NCBI RefSeq assembly: GCF_954871325.1
Contig: NC_088775.1
Location: 27,815,561-27,879,560 of the forward strand
DNA length: 64,000 nucleotides
Source: Gordionus sp. m RMFG-2023
Lineage: Eukaryota > Nematomorpha > Gordioida > Chordodea > Parachordodidae
Reading direction: 5' to 3'
Shown: positions 10,805 through 22,330 of the stretch, piece by piece
Numbering within the stretch: position 1 is the stretch's first letter
How the letters are laid out: each line of letters starts with the position of its first letter
Program-made: the position numbers and the translations under genes
The notes under the pieces: generated by a model
What the model saw: only the letters and a program-made list of their open reading frames with translations
Database searches by the model: none
Told to the model about the DNA's origin: nothing

Positions 10805-13788
10805 TTTTTTAAATTAAAAGTAAATATATTTCTTTATTTTTGAAAATCGATAGAGGTAAATAATTTCTCTCTTTTCGGATAAAATAATATCTCTTAGGTG
10901 AGTAAAATGTAATACAATTTTTACTATTATTATATTATTATTATTTAAAGCAAAACTAAATGAATGTCTAATTATTGATTTTTGGTTTTTTTAAAAAGGA
11001 GTTTATTGCAAAAGAATGTAAATACTTTTAACGAATGATAAATTTATAAAAATGTAATTTTTATAATTATATCTATATAAAAATTAATTAATATAAAATT
11101 AACGAACAAAAATAATAAAGATAGTTGGCCGATTTTTGGTTTCTGACAATAATTTTAAAAATCAGCATCAAATATTCTAAAGAATTCAAAATAAGAGGTG
11201 TTAATAACGAATCTGAATAAAAGGTTCCCATGTTTAACCTAAAAGATCGGCATTCAATGCGGGAAAAATAACCGGTAAGGAATAAATAATCCCACATAAA
11301 CAGCCTCACACTTTGCTAGGATCCTATATTATTAAGAAGTGATAGATTTTTGCGATTCTTAATACTTTTAAATTTAATAACATCCCTATGTTTCTGCTAT
11401 TATAACCCATCTTCAAATTTCCTATGAATACGACAAAATCATTTTTTTTTAAATTTTAAAATTATAGATTTCATAGTACATTATTGGACCTATCTTATTT
11501 TTCAATTTCTAAAGATGATGATAAAAATTAATCTCATTTTATAAAAAATAAAAACTTATCGATCTTGTAAAGGTTTTATTTTAACTTTTTATCATTATTT
11601 TTGCCCGTATATTCAATTTTCTATCAAAAAAAATATTATATTGTGTTGACATTAATCCATAGGTTATATAAATTTTATATAACAAATATACATTATGTTT
11701 TATTTATAGAGTTTTTTATTATTATCGTTTTGGGAAAAGAATGGACATAAGTAAATAAAGTGGGAATAAATAGAGAATGAGGGTGGTGGATAAAATTTTT
11801 GGATAATAAATCTTAATTAGGAAGAAGCGTAAATTCCTTATTATTATTTTTTTATATCTTTTAATTTTTTGGCTATTTTTTAAATTTAATTTTATACTTC
11901 ACTTCTTCGTAAATCTATTTAATTATTTTATTTTGACTTTAGAATTCTAAGTTTTTTGAACAAATAAATAGATATAGGGCATAATTTATGATATAATATA
12001 CTATTATATTATAGAATTTTAATTGAAAATAAATTTTTTTTACAACTTTATGGAACACCGAGCCTAGGCAAACCACTTTTTTATCGTCCAAATTAGGATA
12101 TATACTCTGATGAAAACTCAAAAACAAAATTTTGATATTAATAGTGTTTTTTAGGTGGGACTTTGGTACATATAAAATGCTTGGTTCTATGCATTTTTTA
12201 AATAATATCATGAAATTTGACAGGAGTAATCCACTAAATAGTCAAGGATAAAATAAAAACTGAAGATTATATTATATAAATAATATATTAGTAGTTCTAA
12301 ATATACTGGTATACAGTAGATTAGATAAGGGGAGAAGTTTGGAGCTAAAGCCGCCTTCCCAATGACTCCATAATTTATTTTATTTTATAGAGCCAAAATG
12401 TGAAATTATAGCGTATAACGATAATCATCGTGGTAAAAAGAATATATTTAGTGGTGTAAAGCGGGGAGGGGGGGGGAAGTAGAGTTCAAGACGCCCCCCC
12501 CCCATTGAAAATATGATTAATTACTTTTATATTGATATCTATCTAACATAAATTTACTTTCGATTTTAAAATTATAAAACCCACTCCTGAATTTTCTAAT
12601 TGCATATAATATTCTCAGAAATTTTTTTTATATTTAAAAAGGTGTTTGAAAATACTTTAAAAATCTATGAATAAATACTTAAAATACTAAGGACAACTTC
12701 ATAATAATTAAATTTTCTATAAATTTTTTTTTATAAATCATATAAAAAAAAATTAAAAAATGGGGAGCCTCCCAATGACGATATAATTTGTATGGGATTG
12801 GCATTTGACTTTAACTATTTTCAATTGTAATACTTAGCATTACTTTACTAAATAATGGCTCAACTTTAGCGCTTGAGGGTAAAAATAATTATAATCGTCG
12901 TCAATTCGTTCACAACCAATTTTGGTATTATTTTGTAAAGATGTCTCAAGTCTATTTGATTACTTATTATGCTATCGGGACTAAATTTTGAGAGTATAAA
13001 AGCTAAAGCTAGATACATTGTGTTTTTGAAATATAATAAATGTGATTTTTTTCATAATGATCATAGAATTATTTTAATTTTCATAGATTCTTCGTTCTAT
13101 ATCTTGATATAGATTTTATTAATTTTCATACTTTGCTAATTAACCTTAAGTCGGTATTTCTCACTAATTCCAAAATCCCAATCCTCCCTTTAAAATATAC
13201 TTCTGAGAAGCATATCCACACAATGCCTGAGGTGGCAATATAAATATCTGTACAAAATTTAACATAAATTATGGTTCTATGCCATTTTTCCATACAAAAT
13301 GGCGGGATTGGTTCTATTCCATTAGCCCTCTTCTCTCTTGCTGCTTCTTCTAAAGATTAAGTAGAATTAAAGTTTAAATACCTACCGGTCATTATCCAGA
13401 CTTATAAAACGCTATTAACATGCCATTAGCATACATACAATTTTCAGAAAGCTTGAGTTATTTTCCAGGGTTAATGATAGAAACTGCCAAGTCAACTTAT
13501 AGCATTTTCTAAATAACAACCAATTTGCTATACTGACCAAAATATTAAATATAAGACCCTATTTTTATTTAACATTATATTAATGGAATCACATGGTCGA
13601 GTCCTATCTCCTATATATCACCCCTCAAGGAAAAGAAACACTAAGTTGGATTAAGAAAAAACATGATCTATGCTAGAATAACCCAGACATCGAATTGGCA
13701 AAGGACCCTTTTGTCGAAATATATATTATAAATAAATTTGGCAGTGCCTATTGAAAAATAAACAAAAAATATATTTGATAGGTACTAC
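10805..13788. other. AT-rich region upstream of the THSD1-like gene
   Basis: Apparently 5' flank of the minus-strand gene. Only short AT-driven frames; poly(G)/poly(C) MITE end at 12451. No promoter motif I can defend. Confidence 0.5.
12451..12506. mobile_element. Poly(G)/poly(C) tract at a hAT-type MITE end
   Basis: AGTGGTGTAAAGCGGGGAGG continues into a 9-G run and, after a short spacer, a 10-C run at 12494-12503. The start resembles a CAGTGGCGTAGC-type terminus. Confidence 0.4.
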
Positions 13789-13945
13789 CAGAGTTGTTAA
13801 ACCCTACTTTTAAAAGTGCGCTACCGCTATCGCTATTTGTCAAGAAAAGTAGCCCACTACCGCTATCGCTACTCATAAAAGATAGCGCGTTATTGGTTAC
13901 TATTTTTTAAAAGTAGCTTTGGCTACTTTTTATAAAAAAAATTTA
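13789..13945. mobile_element. Left end of a hAT-like element (CAGAGTTGTTAAA family)
   Basis: CAGAGTTGTTAAACCCTAC begins a stretch with repeated CTACCGCTATCGCTA and AAAAGTAGC motifs. The first 13 bases equal the termini of the element at 51140-53698. No right end or matching duplication was found. Confidence 0.5.
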
Positions 13946-14339
13946 GAAATAAATTTGTTTTATTTTTTGATTTAATACACAAAAATCAACATTTATAAAT
14001 ATTTAAATATAGTAAAAATTTTATGTAAAAAGATTAAAATTAATGTAATAAAAATATTTATTTATAGTAATATTTATTTTGTTACATTTTAATAATAAAA
14101 CATTTCTATATTACCAAAGTCTAGAGCAACGATTAGTAATATAAGTTTCGCCTTACTAAATAATCTCAACATACTTGAGGGCGAGGCAGTATTTAATTTT
14201 ATATACATATTTTTAATATAAGAAAAATTATCAAAAATAATCATTTGATTATTTTTAGATATAAAAAACCCAAGAGGATTTTCTATTGTATCCTTTATTT
14301 CCAAAAAATTATCCTAAATACCCTAGAACCCAAAATATT

Positions 14340-14560
14340 TATGCGCTTGAGATTACACATGCATCAATACGATCCAACAGAAATGCCTCAGCAATTAGTT
14401 CGGCAGTAATCATGAAAACTAAGCCAAATAATTGATAATCATATTGATTTTGATTTAAAGCGAGAAATTATGATGGCTATTCATGAATGTGATTGCATTG
14501 CTATTCATAGTTGCATGCAGCAATGCAAGTAAGCTGGGCTCACCTTAGTTATCATATAAC
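14340..14560. other. Coding-like island, unassigned strand
   Basis: Base composition rises here and both strands have open stretches. On the minus strand a frame of about 40 codons ends at about 14343 and includes FMITAELIAEAFLLDRIDAC. On the plus strand a frame reads FDLKREIMMAIHECDCIAIH up to a possible donor (AA|GTAAGC). Neither is recognised. It could be a decayed exon or a transposon fragment. Confidence 0.25.
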
Positions 14561-15410
14561 TTAATTGTCCTTTAAATTTAATTTTTTAAAAATCCATGGT
14601 TATTCGGTATATTTTTTAAAAAATATAAAATATTTATTCTATATTATGCTTATTTAAGTCATAGCTCAAGAAAATTAGTTACGAATTTTTATCAAATTTA
14701 ATTCCTCCGTCCAAACATGCCTAACTAATTTGGTACATAATTGATTTTACTTTCGATAAAATTATATTTTGTTATAATTATACAAGTAGAAGATTTCAAA
14801 ATAAATATAATTATAATTAAAATTCAGATAACATTTATATCGCCTTTTTTAAATATATTTTTTTTAAAAAAATCGAACCTCATTTTTATCCCCCTATGAT
14901 TTGAATTACTAATTCACGATGCGGTAAAGTAACTTTGAACTTCCTTACTAAATGTGTTACCTTTTTTAAGGAAAAATAATAAGAAAACATCACTTTAAAT
15001 TTTTCTTAAAAAATCTGTAAAGATATATTTTATTTTATATAATATATTTTTTAAATTTTAATAAATAATTTAAGCCGAGTTTTTAATTCCGATTAACCAC
15101 CAAAGTTCTTTATTTTTTCTTGTCTTGTAAATAATTTTTTAGTTAATTCCAAAATTTAATTTAAAAAAACATAATTGTATAACTGCTAATGGCGATACAC
15201 TCAATTAAATACAATTAAATAATTTCTATATATCTTTTTTATTTTAAAATTAAAAATTCAATTTCAAATAGTAAATAATATAATAAAGTAAAATTATTCA
15301 ATATATATAAACCCTCTCCTTGTTTTTAATCAAATATTTAATTAAATATAAAATTTTTTTTTTAAAATGACAGAAAACAATTTTTACATTACCAATATTA
15401 TTAATAATAC

Positions 15411-15482
15411 TAGGTCCTGTTGGAGCAGATTTAATCAGTACTTCTATGTCTGGCACTCCAAGGGACAGAAATGTTGTGGACT
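15411..15482 (+). CDS. Candidate short terminal exon of unknown gene
   Basis: A sharp island of near-balanced base composition inside very AT-rich DNA. After the possible acceptor AATACTAG, the phase-1 frame reads PVGADLISTSMSGTPRDRNV followed by VD and a stop. A second frame is also open through the island, from an ATG at 15367, and reads RSCWSRFNQYFYVWHSKGQ. Both look protein-like, so I cannot choose with confidence; the first has fewer oddities. The family is not recognised, and no partner exon was identified. Confidence 0.25.
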
Positions 15483-16822
15483 AAAGTGAAATCTTAATTT
15501 TTTAGTACTTTTTCTGATTTAATTTTATTTATAAATTATTTCTGTTATGAACAAAATTTCCCAAGTTAAAATTAGTATATTTAACATTTAAATTGTTAAT
15601 AAGAAATATTAAGGATAAATAAACATTTGTTCCAAATAATCAATATAAGAATCTGAAAAAACATTTCAATATAATATTGAATATTTTAAAATAGATAAAT
15701 ATATAACAGATACAAGTACAACTCTGGAAACTATAATTAATTCGCCTAGATTATCTAGACTACAAAATTTTGGTCACGAATGCCCCATATTTTTGGCACT
15801 TATAAAAGACTTGAACTGTGAATGATATTGATTCCATTAATTAAAAATATATAAAAATATTTGTAAAAAACAGAAAATTTGAAATTTTACTTACCTGTTG
15901 CATGATAACTACAATTATATATATATTTTTTAGCAGTATTCAATTTGTTTATTTATACCAAATAATGAATATATACATTTAATTTAAATGTTGAAAAATG
16001 CTTTTTAAATATTTTAGAAATAAAGATTTAATTATTAGTATAAATTATTTTTTGTTTGAAAATTAACATATCTTCGAATGTTCGGGAGATAATATTCTTT
16101 TATCAGGAGAATAAATTTTATTAACCTGGTTTTCATATATAAATACTCAGCTATTTTGAATGAAAATCTTTTAAACTGACAAATTAAAAATATCATCTTC
16201 ATTTATTCATTTTAAAATTTTGAGTAAAATTAATAAAATTTTTAAAAATTTTACTCCTACAACGACTGAAACAAATAAATAATAATTTAAACCAATTATA
16301 CTAAAATATACATCAAGCATGTTGTTAAACAGCCCGTTGGGTCGATTTTTAATGCGCGATTAAGATTTGAGTCAAAATAACTTGGAGATTTGTAGAAAAT
16401 TTTGGATTTTCCAGATACTTAGATAATATTATTTTGTCTAAAACTTAATTGGGTTGTTTTTAAAAATCGACCCAAATTGGTTTAAAATCATTAATTTAGA
16501 TAAATTTATTGTTATTATGAATTAGTTTTAATTTTAATATATCTATTCTAAAAACTATAGGGGAGACGTGGGTTATATTGTCCATGAGATGAAGCAATTT
16601 TTCAATAATTTTCAAACGTAGTTTTATTCTATACCTATATATATATACAATAGAAATCAATATTTAAGGAAAAAATCTTTGAGTATTTAATTAATATGAA
16701 ATTTAAAAAAAATAAAAATTTAAAAATACCCGAGGCCCCTTTTATCCTTTCGCGTGCGTGTCATAGCGCTTCGTTATTTGTAGATTTTAAAAATTTTTTT
16801 ATATAAAAATGTTTATTCTAAG

Positions 16823-18157
16823 TAGTGCTGTAACATTTCCAAAAAAAATTGAACGTGTTCGCGTTTAACATTCATCGACAAAATTAGAAGGCATTCACGT
16901 TCACTTTCAAAAAATAAAGGAAAGCGTTCACGTTCGTTCATAATTTAATGGTAAATTTTTTTAAAATTTAATTTAATATAAATAAATGTCTAATATTTTT
17001 TAACACAATATAGTAGCCATATTAAAAAATAATATAGTTTTAATAATATATTGTAAATGCAATATAATATAACGAATAAAAAGATATTTTTATTTATAAA
17101 AAAATTTTCTTATTAATTTTTAATAACAATAACTTTTCATTTGATAGACAAAACGCTTGTAAAAACATTTATTTTTTTGTTCTTTGCTTAAAAAAATTGA
17201 GATAAGTTGTCCTCTTCAAATCCATCCTCTACTTACTCGTCGAAAAAAGGATGTCTCAAAATTAACAGTTCTCGCATTATCATTTCTAAGGTTTTCAATG
17301 CATTTTTTCAATAACTCTATAAGTTTATTTTTTATAGGTTCGTTCTGTGGAATATTTTAGCCTTTGAAGCTTGAATACTGGTTGTATAATTGCAGAAAAA
17401 CATATTTATCTTCATATATATTATGTTCAAATCTTTAAAAAAATAAAATATATGTAATTAATTTGATAGTGATAGGTTTAATACATTTTACATTTAATAT
17501 TGTGTCTCTCAATGGTTGACCATATTTTAGGCCACTAATTTTCTTAATTTTAAAATAATATCGCTAATGTTGGAATCAAATAGCCCAATTGCATTTTTTC
17601 TTCAAATTTAATGATTTTGCTTAATTATATTATAAAAAATGAAATAATTAATATTACAATCAAATGTCGTTTTAAATTGGAACTTATTTTTGGGCACATT
17701 TTACATTTGGTAAGTATTGAATTAGTTCCTTCAATATAGAATGCTATTGTAAAATATTTATCTGACCATGCTAATGTTAATTCATCTGATTTTGAATTTT
17801 CAGAATTAGATGATGATGATGAAATAATAATATTCATGCTTATGCTAATTTAAATTAAAATATAAACAATAATATTCAAATTAATAAATTATAATAATGG
17901 CGTGTTAAAAGAATTGAAATTTTATAAAATATAAGACTTTTTTTTCTTAAAAAAATTAGGATCAAATAAAATTTTTCAAATAAAGAAAAATAAAAGTGTT
18001 TTTAAAATTGAAAGAACGTTAAATTCGAACGCGTTCGTCATAAAAAAGGAACGCGCTCACGTTCAAAGTTCGTCAAAAATAAACGGAACGCCGTTCATAA
18101 TTTTTTTCAAAAAAACGAACTTCGTTCACTTACGCGTTCAAAATGAACACGTTTCTA
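16823..18157 (-). mobile_element. hAT element with BED-finger transposase relic
   Basis: Flanked by a perfect 8-bp duplication ATTCTAAG (16815-16822 and 18158-18165), with TAG...CTA ends. Both ends carry many copies of GAACG/CGTTC-type motifs (GAACGCGTTCG, CGTTCACGTTCG), the usual hAT subterminal repeats. On the minus strand 17837-17625 encodes a BED-type zinc finger pattern: AWSDKYFTIAF, then CKMCPKISSNLKRHL. Near 17280-17190, minus strand, a frame resembles the C-terminal tail of hAT transposases (acidic, ending). The middle is missing, so this is an internally deleted derivative. Confidence 0.72.
17625..17837 (-). pseudogene. hAT transposase N-terminal relic (BED zinc finger)
   Basis: About 70 codons. 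A serine-rich leader is followed by W..yF, then C-x2-C and a SNLKRHL stretch, the core of a BED finger (C2HC-like DNA-binding domain found at the start of hAT transposases). The frame then runs into hydrophobic, AT-driven sequence and stops. Located inside the hAT element 16823-18157; not functional. Confidence 0.6.
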
Positions 18158-18237
18158 ATTCTAAGTAAATAAATAAAGATAAATTGTCGAATATGGTAAA
18201 TTTTAGGTTCATCTATATTATATATATTTGAGATCTA

Positions 18238-18505
18238 CAAAGGCCCGGCTCGTACCCAGCCCGGCCCAAACGGGTTTCGGACCGGGCTTATTTTTTTTTA
18301 AAAAAAATCGTGTTCGGGCTAGATCGGCCCTAATATTTTTTATAAAAATTTGGGCCGGGTGGGTCGGGCCTTGGAAATATTTTTTAATATAACGAAATTT
18401 TTCAATTTTATTTTGAATTTTTAATGTAAAATAAAAATATTTGATAAAATTTTTTAAGAAAAATTTGGGTCGGGCTAGAAATATTAGGCCCGATGCAGAT
18501 CACTA
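18238..18505. mobile_element. GGCCCGGC-rich MITE (hAT-like)
   Basis: About 270 bp bounded by imperfect inverted ends (GATCTACAAAGGCCCGG on the left; GATCTGCATCGGGCC when complemented on the right). GGGCCGGGC-type motifs repeat on both sides of an AT-rich middle. Similar single-end fragments occur at 6830-6900 and 57150-57200. The target duplication is unresolved. Confidence 0.5.
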
Positions 18506-19624
18506 ATATATATTACTGAAGAACTGGTTACTTAAAACTGTCATATAATTTTCAAAAAATAAATCAATCATCTTTATATTGTCATTTGTGGCCCTAGACA
18601 AAGTGGCTTCTAATGTTTTTATAAATGTAGTTAGGTTTATTTTACCATGCTTAAAGATGGTAAATACCTGCCCCGCGAAAACCTGCCCTAGGTCCACAAT
18701 TAATTAAAATTTAATTGAAGATATTAAACCAAAAATATTAAAAATATTTTTATATATGAAAAAAATGGAGATTTTTTCTATCATTTATAAATAATATTAA
18801 ATCTAAACAACTTTCATAAAAAAAAATATCAGTGAAAATGTAAAATTTCAAAAAATCACTTTTGGTATGTTGAAATTTAAATTTGCAATTAGAATTTTTC
18901 ATGAGCAATTTTGTCCGAAACATTTTTAGATCTATTTAAACACCTTATTAAAATACATATTTGGCTTAAATTTCAAATCTCAAAGTTTATCAGTTTTAAA
19001 ATTATTTGAGAAGGAAATACTTGCCCCAGGAAGAAAAATCCCCGGTCTCCCCTACATATATACTCTAAAAAAATGATATATAAAATGCATTATGTTAAAG
19101 GGGGGGGTAAATAGGAACAACATATTAGTCACTGGAAAAGGGCAGGAATTATAACTAAATGTTTTTATTTGTATTAATTTGGCATCCAATATTCGGGATT
19201 GCATTTTATGGGCTAAAGATAAAAAAAGGCAAGATGATAAGAATAAAAAATCAATTGGTGGATGTGACAATTGTATTAAAAATAAAGTTATCAAATGTTT
19301 TATATATTTTATTTTTTTTATTTCAGCTTAATCAAGCATGTTATTACTGATATTTGTGAGAAAAGTGGCAACACATATGTAATCCAAAATAAAAAATTTA
19401 TCTATATCCCATGGGATAGATGTGAGCAATCAGGTCTAAGCACCTGATGAAAGGTTATGGTTCTAAGATATTGGGGGTACCAGCTTTTAGGAATAATCTT
19501 AGAATTAATTTATTGACGAATGGCGCTTTTGACAGCCCTGGCTTTTAATACAATTTAACCCATGTTAAGAATAAGCTGGTAAGTTGCAATTTAGGCAATT
19601 ATGAAGTTAGAGTATCACAGCCCA

Positions 19625-19791
19625 ATGTATGACTTTGGTGCTAACTCAATATTTTGTCTGGAAAAATATTAGGTAAGCCTGAAGATTTGCTAAGATGACA
19701 AAGGTTTAGATGTCTAATGGCAAAATCTTGAAATCAATATTTTTCTGGTGCGTTTTTAATAATCGGCTCAAATCGAGCCGTTTGACAACAC
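19625..19791. mobile_element. Diverged copy of the TAGTGTTGTTAAACGGC MITE
   Basis: From GCTAACTCAATATTTTGTC to GAGCCGTTTGACAACACTA it aligns with the complement of 48223-48413. The left terminus is degraded, so no target duplication could be matched. It too sits in a decayed LINE copy. Confidence 0.6.
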
Positions 19792-19799
19792 TAGACATA

Positions 19800-20990
19800 G
19801 GGTAACTCCTAGTTCCTTATTAGTTAAGAGGCTTTATTGACTTTTTACTAAGCAAAGCTTTCAACTAGAAATCAAGTGTAAGTTATTTTTATGATTTATT
19901 ATATGGGAAAAGCAGTATCTGTTAAAATATTCTCTGCCACATCGTAGACCTAATTCAGTAAGCTATCATTAAGGGAGATTAAGTTGGATATTAACGAATT
20001 GTTAGCAGGGAGAAAGAAACAATGAGAGGCAGAGTATAAAGGGATAATAAGCCGATGCCACCCATTTTAATAAAAAGTTGAGATAATCTCCAATTAAATT
20101 GAGTTAAATTAAGATCAAAAAATTTCCCCAAAAAGATTTTAAATAAGGATCTCAAATTCTGGATAAATTCTTTAAGTAAAAAAAAGAAGAAGATGCAGAT
20201 TAATATTTTAAGAACATATATACATTTGAGTAGAATCTCTGATATGACGGGAGAATGTTTAAGATTGGATTAAACATCTTTCAAATACTTTGACTAAAAA
20301 TCTAGAGATATTCCGGATGGAGGAATGTAATATAAAGGTGAGTCCAAGTTTTAGGTTATTAATTTCAGTGGTAAAGCCAGATAAAACTATTACAAATTTC
20401 TGTTATCATTACATTTAAGATAAGACCTATATTTTTAGAATTGGTTTCAGGGAAATTCAAAACTTTGATTACTTTAGGAAGAGGACCATATATGGATCAA
20501 TCGTCAAGATACCAAATTTTTGAATCCAAATTGGATTTATCAGGATCATGGGGAGATTATGAGTACTAAGGGAAAATAGAAGAGATTCAAGTTGATCTCC
20601 GTATTAGAAGCCTTCGTCGGAGTCTATAAAGTGTGCTAAATAGGCGAATAGTTTTAATGCCTAACCTGTTTTCAAAAATTTATAGTAATAGGGAATTTTT
20701 GGAAGAAACATTTTAAAAAGTGTTTATAAAAAAACCTGTTAAATGAATTTTTGAAGTTGAATTTTACTGTAATCAAATTGGAAATTTTATAGTGATGAAT
20801 CTATAAAAATATCCTTATCAAAAATAATTTCAATTGAAATATCTTCATCAAATCTTACTTTCTTAGAACGCCAATAATGGGCTGTGGGTTGGACAATTAT
20901 CAATTTTGAAATGAGTTTTATCTTTAGTTTTTTTTCTGAAAATTCTATCAAATTTTGTAGCATTTAATATTAGATGTAATTTTTTTGATC
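19800..20990 (-). mobile_element. Decayed LINE copy A (same family as 28270-29500)
   Basis: Shares blocks with copy B in the same orientation (GGGAGATTAAG, GGGATAATAAGCCGATGCCAC, TTTTAAATAAGGATCTCAAA-like, TCGTCAAGATACCAAAT). It is more degraded than copy B, with no motif intact in translation. The MITE at 19625-19791 adjoins it. Confidence 0.45.
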
Positions 20991-21859
20991 ACTATTTAGA
21001 ATTGAGAGGTGGCCTATGCAAAGGAATAACAACAATGATCTTAATATCTCAAAGGATCGAAGCCTGTCACTATTTAGGAGAGGATAAATATGAAGAGGTT
21101 GTCATATTTGGAGGTTTTATTATATACATATTTCGAGAACCTTATTTTATCAAGTCCATTTTTACACATTAAAGATTATTAGCTTTGTCAAGCAATTCAG
21201 TAAATCCACTTTGCAAAATAATAGTTATCGAAAATAATTCGTTGTATCATTCGGCGTATTTCTATAATTAAACAAAAATTTCCCTAAAGCTACGTCCAAG
21301 TCTATGTTCATGTTGTTTTCCATATTTCTTTTAAGACTCATTTTCATTTGATATTTTGTGCTTGAATATCCCTCCCATTAGCTTGTTCATCTCGTTATTT
21401 ATTATCATTTTTATCAATGTTTGTAAATATATATTATGATCAATAAATCTCAAATAAAATAATTTTGGAATAATTGAAATGATAATGGAATAAATAATTT
21501 ATCAGAATCAATCATAAGAATAAGAATCATGGAATATAGAATATAGAATAATAGAATATTTGGAATTATTTCATTTTATATTATATCATCACCTTTGTTT
21601 TAATTTTCTTCTCCAAAGTTTTTATTAATTTTATTTTATTAATATCTTCAATTATTATTTCATTATTGTTTTTTTTATTTCTTCTAATTTCTTCTAATTT
21701 ATTTCTTTTTTAACATTTGGTATTAATTTACATAATTTAATTTTATTCAAGTTTTTACCTTCATAATTTTTACTATTACTTTACTAATTTTATTAGTATG
21801 TTCCCAAAAACATTTGTCCATGTCCTTCCCAGAATTGCAATTTTGTCATTTTGGACTAC

Positions 21860-22330
21860 AAAAGAACCTAAGCCCATCATAGCCAGTCAGTTTCGTATCC
21901 GATTTATTCAAGACTTTGATTCCTATCTTTCTAGCAATATTAATCGGCAATATCGAAAATCGTGACCCGGTATTTATCTGCATATCTACCGGTATATCGT
22001 TAAGGTATATCGTAACTTTGTAATCATCATTTGCCTTGTCATCATCATCCATTCTATTTGTCAAATTAGTTGTTGTATGACTGATTATTGTTCTGATTAT
22101 TATTGTATCTAGGTATGTATCTCGATTCGTACTGATGTCTATAATATCTATAATTATTTTCACTATATTTGCAATTATCATTATTATTATATCAGTTATC
22201 GTAGTTATAATTATTTTTATTGTCAAATCTTGTAAAATTATTATACGGTCCTGGCCCATTATACCCCCTATCATTATCATAAACTCTAGGATTATAATTG
22301 TTTATCTTGGTTCATAATTTGTCTCAAATC
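21860..22330 (-). mobile_element. Fossil gag-pol fragment (retropepsin region), Ty3/gypsy-like
   Basis: The minus strand encodes an asparagine/tyrosine-rich low-complexity stretch and then a retropepsin-like region (VTIYLNDIPVDMQINTGSRF, with the D-T/S-G core appearing as NTGS). This resembles the Gag tail and protease of the LTR element at 34236. No LTRs were found around it; it is broken and old. Confidence 0.55.

Larger units (their letters stand above)
16560..19052. mobile_element. TA-flanked element with GGGGAGAC ends (possibly Tc1/mariner-pogo type), containing nested elements
   Basis: The left end reads TA-GGGGAGACGTGGG and the right end, complemented, reads TA-GGGGAGACCGGGG. TA dinucleotides flank both. 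Such ends with a TA duplication suggest the Tc1/mariner superfamily, perhaps pogo-like, but no transposase is left to prove it. A short minus-strand open frame (18503-18697) just inside is unrecognised. A hAT element (16823-18157) and a GGCCCGGC-rich MITE (about 18238-18505) occupy most of the interior, leaving about 0.9 kb of original sequence. Confidence 0.5.
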
